Positions 53,295 to 62,296 of a DNA stretch of 64,000 nucleotides are shown in pieces. The position numbers were made by a program, and so were the translations under genes. Numbering within the stretch: the stretch's first letter is position 1; each line of letters opens with the position of its first letter. The DNA is from Candidatus Cloacimonas acidaminovorans str. Evry. Lineage in GTDB: Bacteria > Cloacimonadota > Cloacimonadia > Cloacimonadales > Cloacimonadaceae. Below the pieces are notes generated by a model, which was not told where the DNA came from, searched no databases, and saw only the letters and a list, made by a program, of their open reading frames with translations. Location of the stretch: the NCBI RefSeq assembly GCF_000146065.2, contig NC_020449.1, positions 248,001 through 312,000 of the forward strand. The letters run 5' to 3'.

Positions 53295-55943
53295 ATGGAA
53301 ATCAGTAAGACATTTGAACCTAAAGACCTGGAAAAGAAATGGTATCAGTTTTGGGAAGAAAACGGCTATTTCAAGCCCCGCGAAAACACTGCCCAAAAAC
53401 CGTTTACCGTCCTAATGCCCCCTCCGAATGTGACAGGTATTTTGCATATCGGTCATGTTTTGAATAATACTCTTCAAGATGTCGTTGTTCGTTATCACCG
53501 AATGAAAGGTGAACCTACTCTTTGGCTGCCAGGAGTTGATCATGCTGGAATCGCCACGCAAAATATGGTAGAAAAAGAACTTGCCAAACAAGGAATTACG
53601 CGTCAGGAATTAGGTCGCGAAAAAATGGTGGAGAAAATCTGGCAGTGGAAAAATGAGAAAGGCAATATTATTATTGATCAGCTCAAACTCTTGGGCGCAA
53701 GTTGCGATTGGGACCGCTTACGTTTTACGATGGATGAAATGCTTTCGCGAGCTGTGAAAGAAGTTTTTGTAGCCCTATATGAAGAAGGACTGATTTATAA
53801 AGGCAAATATATTATTAATTGGTGTCCGCGTTGTGTTACTGCCTTGGCAAATGACGAAGTGGAACACACCGATGAAAACGGTCATCTTTGGTATATTCAT
53901 TATCCTTTTGCTGAAGGGGATGGCTATGTGACAGTAGCAACAACCCGTCCGGAAACAATGTTAGGTGATGTTGCTGTAGCCGTAAATCCTAAAGATGAAC
54001 GCTACAGTTCCTTAATCGGTAAAGAATTGATTTTGCCCTTAACGGACAGAAAGATACCGCTAATAACTGATGAATATGTAGATAGGGATTTTGGAACCGG
54101 TTGCGTAAAAGTTACTCCTGCTCACGATCCCAACGATTTTGAAATTGGCATCAGACATAATTTACCCCAGATTTTAGTGATGGATGAAACAGGAATTATG
54201 AACGCAAATGCAGAAAAGGAATTTCAGGGTTTAGACCGCTATGCCTGCCGGGAAAAAGTGCTTAAAATGCTTACCGAACAAGGTCTGCTGGAAAAAACGG
54301 AAATACATTCTTATTCTGTAGGACATTGTTATCGCTGTGATACAGTTATTGAACCCTATCTTTCCGATCAGTGGTTTGTAAAAATGGCTCCTTTAGCCGA
54401 AAAAGCTATAGAAGTTGTGGAAAATGGAGAAATTAAGTTTCAACCGGAACGCTGGACAAAGGTCTATATGCATTGGATGAATAATATTCGGGATTGGTGT
54501 ATTTCGCGTCAAATTTGGTGGGGACATCGCATTCCTGTATATTATTGTGATCATTGTTCTTATATGATTGTAGCTAAAGAGATACCGGAAAAATGTCCTA
54601 AATGCGGAGGAACTAAATTTACTCAGGATTCCGATGTGCTGGATACCTGGTTTTCCAGTTGGTTATGGCCCTTTTCCACAATGGGTTGGCCTGATGAAAC
54701 AGCTGATTTGAAACGCTATCTTCCTTCCAATGTATTAATTACAGCTCCCGAAATTATATACCTGTGGGTAGCCAGAATGATAATGAGTACCCTGCATTTT
54801 GTAGATAAAATTCCTTTTGATACTGTTCTATTGCATGGAACTGTAAGAGATGAAATCGGACGCAAAATGAGCAAGTCCTTAGGCAATTCTCCCGACCCAA
54901 TTGATTTAATTAATACCGTTGGAGCCGATGCTTTAAGGTTTAGTATGATTTTTGGCACACCCAAAGGTGCGGATGTAATCTTCAGTGAAAGTATTTTGGA
55001 AACGGGACGTAACTTTGCCAATAAAATGTGGAATGCCTATAGATTCATTATGATGAATGCGGAAAATATTGAAGGATTACCTGCGGAAAATGAATTGCAA
55101 CTGGAACTTGCCGATAAATGGATAATTTCCCGTTTGCAGGAAGTGATAATTGCAGTGCGTGCTCACTATGAAAATTTGCGCTTTAACGATGCTGCTACAG
55201 AAATCTTTAAGTTTATGTGGGATGAATTTTGCAGCTGGTATATTGAACTTAGCAAAGACCGTTTAAATCCTTCCTCAGCACTTTCCAGCAGATTAACGGC
55301 TAAGTATATACTTTTGTATGTGATGCAAACTGGAATGCGTCTGTTGCATCCTATTATGCCATTTATTACGGAAGAAATTTGGCAGGGTATAAAAAAAATC
55401 TTTCCAATGGAAGAAGAAGCACTCATTATTGCCACTTTCCCAGAAACAGATGAGACACTTATAGATAACGATATTGATAATAATATGCGCTTTGTGCAGG
55501 AAAGCATTACTGCCATTCGGAACCTGCGGAAACAAATAAACCTGGCTCCAAATCAGGAAATTGATATCGTTATTCGGTTTGCGGAAAATTCTCAGCAGGA
55601 ACTCTTTGAAAATTATATGGCTTACTTTAACCGATTGGCAAAAGTGAAAACCCTTTCAGGGGGAGTAAATATTGCCATACCTAAAGCTGCAATTGCTTCT
55701 GTGGTTCGCAATATTGAAATCTTTTTGCCCTTAAGCGGATTGGTGGATATTGAAAGTGAAAAAAATCGGCTCGGAAAACAAATTGAAAAACTAACCAAAG
55801 AACTGAGTGGAATTAAGGCAAAACTTGCCAATCCCAATTTCCTGAATAATGCCAAAGAAGAAGTTGTTGCCAAAGAGAAAGAGAAATTTATAGAAGTTAA
55901 TACCAAACTGGAATTGCTGCAAAACCTGCTTTCTGAGTTATAG
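53295..55943 (+). CDS. valS: Valyl-tRNA synthetase
   Basis: Class I synthetase charging tRNA-Val. 882 residues with the HIGH motif (51-54) after PPPNVTG, the editing domain (about 190-330, with TTRPETMLGD), a zinc-binding CDHCSYMIV...CPKCGG pair and KMSKS (524-528). The anticodon-binding domain and C-terminal coiled-coil arm with KEKEKFIEVNTKLELLQ are both present. AGAGGT lies before the ATG. Confidence 0.98.
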   Translation: MEISKTFEPKDLEKKWYQFWEENGYFKPRENTAQKPFTVLMPPPNVTGILHIGHVLNNTLQDVVVRYHRMKGEPTLWLPGVDHAGIATQNMVEKELAKQGITRQELGREKMVEKIWQWKNEKGNIIIDQLKLLGASCDWDRLRFTMDEMLSRAVKEVFVALYEEGLIYKGKYIINWCPRCVTALANDEVEHTDENGHLWYIHYPFAEGDGYVTVATTRPETMLGDVAVAVNPKDERYSSLIGKELILPLTDRKIPLITDEYVDRDFGTGCVKVTPAHDPNDFEIGIRHNLPQILVMDETGIMNANAEKEFQGLDRYACREKVLKMLTEQGLLEKTEIHSYSVGHCYRCDTVIEPYLSDQWFVKMAPLAEKAIEVVENGEIKFQPERWTKVYMHWMNNIRDWCISRQIWWGHRIPVYYCDHCSYMIVAKEIPEKCPKCGGTKFTQDSDVLDTWFSSWLWPFSTMGWPDETADLKRYLPSNVLITAPEIIYLWVARMIMSTLHFVDKIPFDTVLLHGTVRDEIGRKMSKSLGNSPDPIDLINTVGADALRFSMIFGTPKGADVIFSESILETGRNFANKMWNAYRFIMMNAENIEGLPAENELQLELADKWIISRLQEVIIAVRAHYENLRFNDAATEIFKFMWDEFCSWYIELSKDRLNPSSALSSRLTAKYILLYVMQTGMRLLHPIMPFITEEIWQGIKKIFPMEEEALIIATFPETDETLIDNDIDNNMRFVQESITAIRNLRKQINLAPNQEIDIVIRFAENSQQELFENYMAYFNRLAKVKTLSGGVNIAIPKAAIASVVRNIEIFLPLSGLVDIESEKNRLGKQIEKLTKELSGIKAKLANPNFLNNAKEEVVAKEKEKFIEVNTKLELLQNLLSEL

Positions 55944-55947
55944 ACAT

Positions 55948-56165
55948 ATTTTACACTGAGAACACCGAAAAAAAGATAAGTGCACGCAGATTACGCTGAT
56001 TTCGCAGATTTTTTTACACTGAGATTATTTTATAGTTTCCGAGTTATTTTCATTCTTCCTCAAATCTCTTTTTCTCTTTTTCTCTTTGTAAATCTTCTCT
56101 TTTTCTCGTTGTACTTATATACATAACTCTTTAATATTAAATCCTGTTGATCCTGTCTATCCAGT
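55948..56165. repeat. Short repeats between valS and the YfhO-like gene
   Basis: TTTTACACTGAGA occurs twice (about 55949 and 56010), around a CGCAGATTACGCTGATTTCGC stretch written as CGCAGAT / CGCTGAT / CGCAGAT at 9-base steps. A CTGTTGATCCTGTC element lies near 56144. They match the repeat types at 22237-22373. No terminator was found for either gene. Confidence 0.6.
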
Positions 56166-56175
56166 TATCTGCGTT

Positions 56176-58677
56176 CTATTTTTTTAATTTCTTCTTTTTT
56201 TCTTCCCATCCAATTCCTGCAACCAAAAGAAGAACCGTTGCCAGAATACCTACCAAGCTTAAAGTCAAACTTAATTTATAGGTCTCAGAGATGAATTTCA
56301 TTTCCAGAGTATGTTTTCCTGGAGGAATAATTACCCCTCTCAAAATGTGGTTTACAGGGTAAATTTCTGTTTTTTTGCCGTCTATAAAAGCTTTCCAGCC
56401 CGCAGGGTAATAGACCTCAGAAACAACTAAAAAGGCATTTTTATCGGTAGCCACATCATATTTAACATTGTGCAGATCAAAAAAGGTCTCTTTTGCAAAG
56501 CAACTATCCGGCTTAAAAACGCCATCTATCTTACTTTCCACAATAGCTAAAGAGCGTGGATTAAAAGACGGTTCCCGCATTTTTTGCAAACGGGCTTCAG
56601 TTTCCGGAATTACGGATAGGGAATCTACAAACCAGGCACGCGGGTAAGCGGTTAAATTTTGATAGATATTAGCACCTGAGAAACTCGTAAAAACAGGTTT
56701 TATTTTGTTCAAAAGAAAAGCGTAGGGCAGAGAATCGGGATAGATAATATATTTAGTAGAAAGCATATCCAGAAGAGGTGTAGGGATTTCCACTCCACCT
56801 TTTTCATAAACACCATTCAGATAACGGTAAAATTCACTGTAATTTTTGTCGTCCCCCTGAATAATTTTCCATACATCATCATAGCGTTTTAGTTTGGCAC
56901 CGCTGTAACCATCAATGGTTTGATGATAATATGCCCATTCTCCGGCAGTTCTAATTTGTCCCATATTATATGGATAGATACGATAATTGTCTTTATCTTC
57001 CAAAAGGAATTCATCAAAATCCTGAGCTACAAAACGCGCTTCTCTTTCTTCTGCCGGATAAAGGTCTTTTAAATGCTTTCCCGTGTATATATACAGGTCT
57101 ATGAAAGTAATCAGAGTAATCAACAAAACCAAAGCAACCTTCTTCAGTTTTTTGGCGCTGGCAAGATAACAAATTCCCAGAGAAACAGTTAGCAGCAATA
57201 AACTTAGAATTCCGCTTTTATAAAGCATTCCAGGACGCAAACTCTTCAATTCCTCCAATTTAGCGAGGGCATTATATCTTTGATATTGTTCTATTTCGGC
57301 GGCATTGGTATAGGGCAGACCTTTGAAAATACTTTGTCCCAAAATGAGAAAGAGAACAAAAACCACTCCGCTTATCCAGAAAGCGGTAAATAATTTCTTC
57401 TGCCACTTGCTGTTATTTTCCAGGGAGGCAATCGTATCCAAACCCAAACCTGCCAAAATAACGGCTATAAATTGAACCATAATCAAGGTCATAGAAGGCA
57501 CCCGGAATTTATTGAACATCGGCAGATACTTGAAAAAGAAACTGGAAATAACAGGAGTAAAACTGCCAAAACTAAGCACTAAAAAAATAGCGGAAGCAAT
57601 CCACAAAAAGAGGGAAAACTTTTTGTGCTTGCCAAAGAGAGCTATAACTCCTAAAGATAAAACAACTATGCCAAAGTAATTATAAATTTGCGTGAAAGGC
57701 ATTGCACCCCAATAATTCTGATTTATTCCACCAAAGAAATCAGGAATGATAAAGGAAATTATTTCTACAGGCGGGAAACTCCATTGCTGAGCATAACTTT
57801 TTTCCAGACCTGTTGAACCTCCACGCATTGTGTAATGACTATATTCCCAGGTAGAAAGATAGGGATTCATCACCGCTAATGCAGTTACAGCAAAAGCAAT
57901 AATCAGCAGTCCGGTCCAGTTGCCGAACTTTTTAAGCTGCTTAGTTTTTATTGCCTCAATCAAACCGTAAATCCAAAACATACCGATAAACAAATAAAGG
58001 TAATAAGTTATTTGAGGATGATTTTCCCGTAATTGCGTAATTAGAAAAGTTGCCAGCAAGCCCAAATTCAATATATTTGGCTTTTCCTTCAAGCGAAACA
58101 AAGCCCAAACGACCCAGGGGATATACATTATGGCACGAAATTTGGTATTATGCCCAATTTCCAACAAACCGACCCAATGACAGGAAAAAGTGAAAGCAAT
58201 GGCAGAAAAAAAGGCAATCCAGGGGTCCATTTTCAGTTGCCTTAAAAGTAAAAAAATACCTACTCCTCCAATGAATAGCAGAAAAATACGCCAGTTGATA
58301 ATTTTATCCGTCAGCTTGGTTATATTTTCCAGAAAGGGATAACGATTGGGAAAATGAATCATATATGAGGGCATTCCGGAAAACATATAAGGAGTCCATA
58401 AAGCATTATCTTTATGCGTTGCATTATAATCAATTATGGCTTTTGCTGCACCCTGCCATTGAATTATGTCCGATGCCTGAGGTGCTTTTCCTTGATAGGC
58501 AACAGGAAAATATATCAAACTGAGCAGGAGAAAAAGAATTATGACCAAAACCCAGGGAAGATGTTTGGCAAAAGCAGAGGGCTCTTTTTCCCTGGCAGTA
58601 GATTTAGCACTAGGCATAGTTTTAGATGTTTTGCTGATATTTTGCCTGATTTTCTGATTGACATTTTTTCCAGCCAT
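56176..58677 (-). CDS. YfhO-like integral membrane protein
   Basis: An 833-residue membrane protein of the YfhO (PF09586-like) type. A basic cytosolic N-terminus is followed by about 12-13 hydrophobic helices, with the family-like YQGKAPQASDIIQWQGA and TPYMFSGMPSYMIHFPN segments between helices 1 and 2. A periplasmic domain (about 540-790) with AYPRAWFVDS and YYPAGWKAFIDGKK comes before the last helix. In Gram-positives YfhO modifies lipoteichoic acid by glycosylation with a lipid-linked sugar (GT-C fold). Here a surface-glycan role is an inference. AGAGGAT before the ATG. Single gene, divergent from the thioesterase. Confidence 0.85.
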   Translation of the reverse strand: MAGKNVNQKIRQNISKTSKTMPSAKSTAREKEPSAFAKHLPWVLVIILFLLLSLIYFPVAYQGKAPQASDIIQWQGAAKAIIDYNATHKDNALWTPYMFSGMPSYMIHFPNRYPFLENITKLTDKIINWRIFLLFIGGVGIFLLLRQLKMDPWIAFFSAIAFTFSCHWVGLLEIGHNTKFRAIMYIPWVVWALFRLKEKPNILNLGLLATFLITQLRENHPQITYYLYLFIGMFWIYGLIEAIKTKQLKKFGNWTGLLIIAFAVTALAVMNPYLSTWEYSHYTMRGGSTGLEKSYAQQWSFPPVEIISFIIPDFFGGINQNYWGAMPFTQIYNYFGIVVLSLGVIALFGKHKKFSLFLWIASAIFLVLSFGSFTPVISSFFFKYLPMFNKFRVPSMTLIMVQFIAVILAGLGLDTIASLENNSKWQKKLFTAFWISGVVFVLFLILGQSIFKGLPYTNAAEIEQYQRYNALAKLEELKSLRPGMLYKSGILSLLLLTVSLGICYLASAKKLKKVALVLLITLITFIDLYIYTGKHLKDLYPAEEREARFVAQDFDEFLLEDKDNYRIYPYNMGQIRTAGEWAYYHQTIDGYSGAKLKRYDDVWKIIQGDDKNYSEFYRYLNGVYEKGGVEIPTPLLDMLSTKYIIYPDSLPYAFLLNKIKPVFTSFSGANIYQNLTAYPRAWFVDSLSVIPETEARLQKMREPSFNPRSLAIVESKIDGVFKPDSCFAKETFFDLHNVKYDVATDKNAFLVVSEVYYPAGWKAFIDGKKTEIYPVNHILRGVIIPPGKHTLEMKFISETYKLSLTLSLVGILATVLLLVAGIGWEEKKKKLKK

Positions 58678-58705
58678 AATATCCTCTATCCATAATATTT
58701 TTTAC

Positions 58706-58734
58706 ATAACAAAATAAAAGCGGATATCGGTCAA
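58706..58734 (-). promoter_or_regulatory. Promoter of the YfhO-like gene
   Basis: Reverse strand: TTGACC (58729-58734), 17-base spacer and TGTTAT (58706-58711), giving a short leader of about 20 bases. Confidence 0.55.
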
Positions 58735-58774
58735 GAAAAATCCCGCTACAACCTTTTCTTAAGAGGTAAAAACA

Positions 58775-59176
58775 ATGATTTTTGCGTTTACTAAAAGAAT
58801 CTATGGCTACGAATGCGATATTTATGGTCATTTAAATAATGCCAACTATCTGCAACTTTTAGAAGGAGCACGTAGCGAAGCACTTTATGAAATGAATTTA
58901 GCTCAGTCCGATCTCCAGAAAAAAGGAGTCCAACTCTTTGTCCATTATGTGGAAATGAGCTTTATTAAATCCATTGACCACGATGAACTGATCACTATTA
59001 AAAGCTGCTTTACCGAAATGAACAGAATAAAAGGAAAATGGCATCAGGAAATTTATAACAGTAAAGGAGAAAAATGTTTTAACGCAGACATAACAATCGT
59101 TTTTGCCGCGGAGGGTAAAGCAAAACGACTGCCAGTTGAGGTCTATGAACTCTTTCTGCACTACCTGGAAAAATAG
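58775..59176 (+). CDS. Hotdog-fold acyl-CoA thioesterase (YbgC/4HBT type)
   Basis: A 133-residue single hotdog domain. The segment CDIYGHLNNANYLQLLEGAR (residues 14-33) is the 4HBT-type active-site region, with the usual catalytic Asp replaced or shifted to D15 and Asn at 20-21. It would hydrolyse acyl-CoA (or acyl-ACP) thioesters; the chain length is unknown. TTAAGAGGT before the ATG. No operon partners. Confidence 0.85.
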   Translation: MIFAFTKRIYGYECDIYGHLNNANYLQLLEGARSEALYEMNLAQSDLQKKGVQLFVHYVEMSFIKSIDHDELITIKSCFTEMNRIKGKWHQEIYNSKGEKCFNADITIVFAAEGKAKRLPVEVYELFLHYLEK

Positions 59177-59262
59177 ATTAACCAGCTAATATATAATGTG
59201 AAAAAGTGAAAAAGTGGAAAGGTGAAACACGCGTTAGACATTGAAAACATAGCCATAAAATA

Positions 59263-59376
59263 GGTTGAGAGGGTTGAGAGGGTTTAGAGGGTTGAGAAGG
59301 TTTAGAGGGTTGAGAAGGTTTAGAAGGTTGAGAAGGTTTAGAGGGTTTAGAGGGTTTAGAAGGTTTATCTGGTTTA
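59263..59376. repeat. 9-bp minisatellite (GGTTGAGAG / GGTTTAGAA)
   Basis: Twelve full 9-base units from 59263 to 59370, plus a partial GGTTTA. Units vary at position 5 (G/T) and position 9 (G/A), with the last unit ending TCT. The 9-base period gives an open Lys-Pro-Ser / Gln-Pro-Ser frame on the reverse strand, which is a by-product. Probably length-variable between strains. Confidence 0.9.
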
Positions 59377-59505
59377 GGGAATTGTGAAAGTTGAAAACCC
59401 GGAGGGCGATACAATCATAGCGATAGTGACGTAAGCCCCTCGGATAAAGGATTTAATAAACCTATGTTTTAGCTCTCTGCCCTCTGCCAAAAAGGGGGTT
59501 GTGAG

Positions 59506-59542
59506 ACAACTCCGTCGTTAGTATATGTCGTTCCTACGGAAT
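59506..59542 (-). repeat. Compound hairpin repeat, partial reverse copy
   Basis: Reverse complement reads TTCCGTAGGAACGACATATA then CTAACGACGGAG, matching one unit of the repeat at 22385 and 34605. A GGCAGAGGGCAGAG tract lies near it, as at 22294. Confidence 0.7.
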
Positions 59543-59583
59543 TTTTTCTACCACATATAAGTTAGGATTATGGAAATAGTATG

Positions 59584-59650
59584 CATTACTTTAGCACTGC
59601 TCACTCATTACTGATCTCATCCGTAATGGGTGAGCAATGGGTAAGCAATG
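59584..59650. repeat. 11-bp-phased palindromic array, CATT type
   Basis: CATT-like motifs at 59584, 59595 (CACT) and 59606, and their complement AATG at 59625, 59636 and 59647. Steps are exactly 11 in both arms, with mirror symmetry about 59617. Neighbouring bases are partly kept (GGGTGAGC / GGGTAAGC). It lies between the thioesterase and the rimP leader. Confidence 0.85.
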
Positions 59651-59686
59651 CAATTAAGGAAGAACTGATTTTTTTGAAGATTTTGC

Positions 59687-59715
59687 TTGACAAATATGAG
59701 CAGAGATTTTTTAAA
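59687..59715 (+). promoter_or_regulatory. Promoter of the rimP leader RNA
   Basis: Perfect TTGACA (59687-59692), 17-base spacer and TTTAAA (59710-59715). The start would be near 59722, just before a structured, terminated RNA. Confidence 0.65.
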
Positions 59716-59721
59716 GATTTT

Positions 59722-59812
59722 ATGTAAAAAAACCGATACTGAAAATCGGTTGAAAGGGAATAGTAACCGTTCAAGACGGAAATAGATAGCTACATTGATA
59801 GCTATTTTTTTT
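59722..59812 (+). ncRNA. About 90-nt structured RNA with terminator upstream of rimP
   Basis: From the predicted start the RNA has an ACCGAT / ATCGGT hairpin (59732-59750), then GAAAGGGAATAG, a small CCGT-TCAAG-ACGG hairpin (59767-59779) and a final stem-loop with a U-run. It is either a free small RNA or an attenuator for the rimP-nusA-infB operon that starts 219 bases downstream. It does not match a riboswitch class I can name. The transcript ends are inferred. Confidence 0.5.
59786..59812 (+). terminator. Rho-independent terminator
   Basis: Perfect 7-base arms ATAGCTA (59786-59792) and TAGCTAT (59799-59805), loop CATTGA, followed by seven further T residues. The stem is AT-rich, so strength may be modest or dependent on conditions. 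Confidence 0.7.
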
Positions 59813-59902
59813 GAGGTGAATTGTGTGTGGGGATTTGATAATATTAGGCAAAGTTTGAGGGATTGTGAGAGAGGAGTAAGGAAATAGAGTGTTTGACTGG
59901 AT

Positions 59903-59922
59903 GGTTGATGTTCTCATCAACC
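59903..59922 (+). other. Hairpin in the rimP upstream region
   Basis: Perfect GGTTGATG / CATCAACC with a TTCT loop. A U-run does not follow. The rest of 59813-60030 shows no gene; a TATAAA at 59958 lacks a good -35. Confidence 0.55.
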
Positions 59923-60030
59923 TAAAGTGAATGTGGGAAAACTAAATCACAGTTAGTTATAAAAGAATAAAGAGGATAAGATAGAACGGCGAGGATATCG
60001 TTCATCCAGAAAAAGAATGAGGTAAAAAAG

Positions 60031-60501
60031 ATGGAATTTTACAGAGCACAGGTAGAAGAGATAGCCAGGAAGATTTGTCAGGAAATGCATCTTGCAGTGT
60101 ATGACATTGAAGAGAAGATGTCTGGCAAAGGGAGAATTATAACTGTCTATCTTACTAAAATTGGGGGAGTTACATTGGATGAATGTGCTGCCTTCAGTAA
60201 TGCTTTGGGCAAGGAACTGGAGATTTTTGACCTCATTCCGGAACGCTATTTTTTGGAGGTTTCTTCTCCGGGGCTGGAAAGGCCTTTAAAGCTAAAAAGT
60301 CATTATGTGAGCGCTATTAACGAAAAAGTAGCGGTTCAATTTCAGGCAGGAGAAGAAAGGAAATCCATTATGGGCACATTAACAGAGGTGAATCAGGATA
60401 CAATAGTTATAGATGATAGAGGATCAGTTACGGAGATTCCGTTTAAATCCATAATTCGTGCCAAAACAGTATTTTTAGCTATACCCAAGAGGAGAGATTA
60501 A
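60031..60501 (+). CDS. rimP: Ribosome maturation factor RimP
   Basis: Assists 30S subunit maturation. 156 residues with the family's central LEIFDLIPERYFLEVSSPGLERPL-type segment, here around residues 70-92 (EVSSPGLERPL being the signature), and a C-terminal SH3-like barrel. GAGGT lies before the ATG. First of the operon rimP-nusA-ylxR-ylxQ-infB. Confidence 0.95.
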   Translation: MEFYRAQVEEIARKICQEMHLAVYDIEEKMSGKGRIITVYLTKIGGVTLDECAAFSNALGKELEIFDLIPERYFLEVSSPGLERPLKLKSHYVSAINEKVAVQFQAGEERKSIMGTLTEVNQDTIVIDDRGSVTEIPFKSIIRAKTVFLAIPKRRD

Positions 60502-60504
60502 ACA

Positions 60505-61740
60505 ATGAGTGCAAATATGCTTGATGCCCTTAATAAACTGGCGGCAATTAAACAGTTGAATAAGGATACCATTCAAACAATCATTCTGGAAGCCGTAACA
60601 TCCACTCTGCAAAAGCGTTTGGAACCGGAAGCAGGTTTGCAAGTTTACATTGATGAATTAGCCGGTTGTGTGAAAGTAAAGTTCAAAAGCTTGGTTGTGG
60701 AAAGGGAAGAAGGGTTGGGTCAAATTTCTTTGATAGATGCACGTAATGATTACTATCATAATGTTCAGCTGGGTGAATATATTGAAAAAACGATGACTCT
60801 GTCTGAATTTGAGCCGAAAATAGTGAAGACGGTGCAGAAAATAATTCAGGATAAAATCCGCCAACTGGAAGAGGAAAAAATTCAGAATGACTTCAATAAA
60901 CAGAAGCATACGATTGTAACCGGGAAAATTAAGGCAATAGATGATTATGGCGGTTATATTATTGATACCGGGCATGTGGATGCTTTATTGCCTGTAGATG
61001 AACAGATTGAAAATGAATTCTATCGCGTGGGTGATAATATAAAAGCGTATGTAGTGAATATTAGAACCCAGAAAGATGGAGTAGTAATAATTCTTTCCCG
61101 CACCAATCCGGAATTTGTGAAGAAATTGTTTGAGGCAGAAATTCCTGCTATTTTCAGCGGAGAAATTAAAATAAGAAAAATTGTGCGCGAACCGGGAATT
61201 AGAACTAAGGTAGAATTGGAAGCAGAAGACCCGAAAGTTGATCCTATTGTTGCCTGTGTAGGACCCAAAGGAACCCGCATTGATTCTTTGCGTAAAGAAT
61301 TGCATGGGGAACAAATAGATATCGTATTGCATAGTGATGACCCGGAAAAGATGATTGAAAATGCCCTCGGGGTGGAAGGCATAAAAAGAGTAATTATTGA
61401 ACGCAATCATTCTGCCAGCGTGATTTTAGACGAAGCAGATAAACTGATGGCAATAGGTAAACAGGGGAAAAATGTAAAACTTGCCGCCAAACTGGTGGGA
61501 ATGAAGATAGATATTTATACAATGGCAGAATTTGAAGAAAAAATGGCAAAAGAAAGGAGAACCGTTAGTCATATAACTGAACTGGATGGTGTTACTCCTA
61601 AAATTGCAGAAACCTTGAAACAAGCCGGTTATACAAGCGTTCAGGATATCTATACGGCTTCCCTGGAAGAGCTTTGTAACCTTGAAGGAATGGGACAAAA
61701 AACAGCTGAACGCCTTAAAGAAGCAGCGAAGTATTTCTAA
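60505..61740 (+). CDS. nusA: Transcription termination/antitermination factor NusA
   Basis: RNA-polymerase-bound factor for pausing, termination and antitermination. 411 residues: N-terminal polymerase-binding domain (1-125), S1 domain (about 132-200), KH1 (about 230-275, VGPKGTRIDSLRKEL), KH2 (about 300-345, IGKQGKNVKLAAKL) and a short C-terminal helix-hairpin-helix unit (about 360-410, LCNLEGMGQKTAERL). AGAGGAGAG precedes the ATG, 3 bases after the rimP stop region. Confidence 0.96.
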   Translation: MSANMLDALNKLAAIKQLNKDTIQTIILEAVTSTLQKRLEPEAGLQVYIDELAGCVKVKFKSLVVEREEGLGQISLIDARNDYYHNVQLGEYIEKTMTLSEFEPKIVKTVQKIIQDKIRQLEEEKIQNDFNKQKHTIVTGKIKAIDDYGGYIIDTGHVDALLPVDEQIENEFYRVGDNIKAYVVNIRTQKDGVVIILSRTNPEFVKKLFEAEIPAIFSGEIKIRKIVREPGIRTKVELEAEDPKVDPIVACVGPKGTRIDSLRKELHGEQIDIVLHSDDPEKMIENALGVEGIKRVIIERNHSASVILDEADKLMAIGKQGKNVKLAAKLVGMKIDIYTMAEFEEKMAKERRTVSHITELDGVTPKIAETLKQAGYTSVQDIYTASLEELCNLEGMGQKTAERLKEAAKYF

Positions 61741-61970
61741 TGCCTAATAAAAATAGTAAAGCGGGACACATTCCTATCCGCACTTGTGTAGTGTGTAAGA
61801 AAAAGGTTGACCAGAAACAACTGCTCAATTTCTTTCTCACCGAAAGCGGAATTGTGTTTGATTGTAACAGAATAATCCAGGTGCGCAAGTTCTATTTATG
61901 TCCTGTTGCCGATTGTTTCAAAGGACTTGCCAAATGGCGTAAAAGTCATCAGAAAAGGAAGATAAGATGA
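61740..61970 (+). CDS. YlxR-family RNA-binding protein (DUF448)
   Basis: A 76-residue basic protein with the family opening IRTCVVCKKKVDQKQLLNF and a later YLCPVADCF segment, which is slightly changed from the usual GRGAY-C form (the GR-GR loop is replaced by VRKFYLC). Its ATG overlaps the nusA stop by one base (TAATG). Commonly found between nusA and infB; thought to bind RNA or nucleic acid. Confidence 0.85.
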   Translation: MPNKNSKAGHIPIRTCVVCKKKVDQKQLLNFFLTESGIVFDCNRIIQVRKFYLCPVADCFKGLAKWRKSHQKRKIR

Positions 61971-62296
61971 ATCCGAAGATTCTTACTCTAATGCAGTTTG
62001 CCAGAAAAGCAGGCAAACTTGTTTCGGGTTTTAATGCCTGTGAAAGAGCTATAGATAAGAAGGATATTTTTCTGTTGATTCTGGCATTGGACAGTTCTGA
62101 ACGCACCAGAGAAAAGATGAAAAAAATGGCTGCGAATTCCGGTATTTCAACTTCTGTTATAGAAACCGGAAGCCAGGCAGAAATCAGTTCTGCTTTGGGT
62201 TTGCCTTTAACAGGTGTGTTTGGAATAAAAGACAAGAATTTTGCCGGTAAAATTATGGAATATTGGCTCTCTGATACAGAGAGGAGGAGACATTGA
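61967..62296 (+). CDS. L7Ae-family ribosomal-like protein (YlxQ type)
   Basis: A 109-residue protein of the L7Ae/L30e fold that binds kink-turn RNA. It opens with LMQFARKAGKLVSGFNACERAI and has LLILALDSSERTREKM, the fold's core strands. ATGA overlap with the ylxR stop. The end carries the GGAGGAG site for infB and overlaps its TTG start. Confidence 0.88.
   Translation: MNPKILTLMQFARKAGKLVSGFNACERAIDKKDIFLLILALDSSERTREKMKKMAANSGISTSVIETGSQAEISSALGLPLTGVFGIKDKNFAGKIMEYWLSDTERRRH

Noticed and set aside
59178-59414. Reverse-strand ORF with Lys-Pro-Ser/Gln-Pro-Ser repeats
   Set aside because: It is just the 9-bp minisatellite read in a stop-free frame; no ribosome site and no flanking domain.
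59767-59785. Resemblance to the glutamine (glnA) riboswitch core, CGTTCA ... GACGGAAATAG
   Set aside because: The internal P2 stem between the two conserved blocks is missing and the downstream blocks are not seen.
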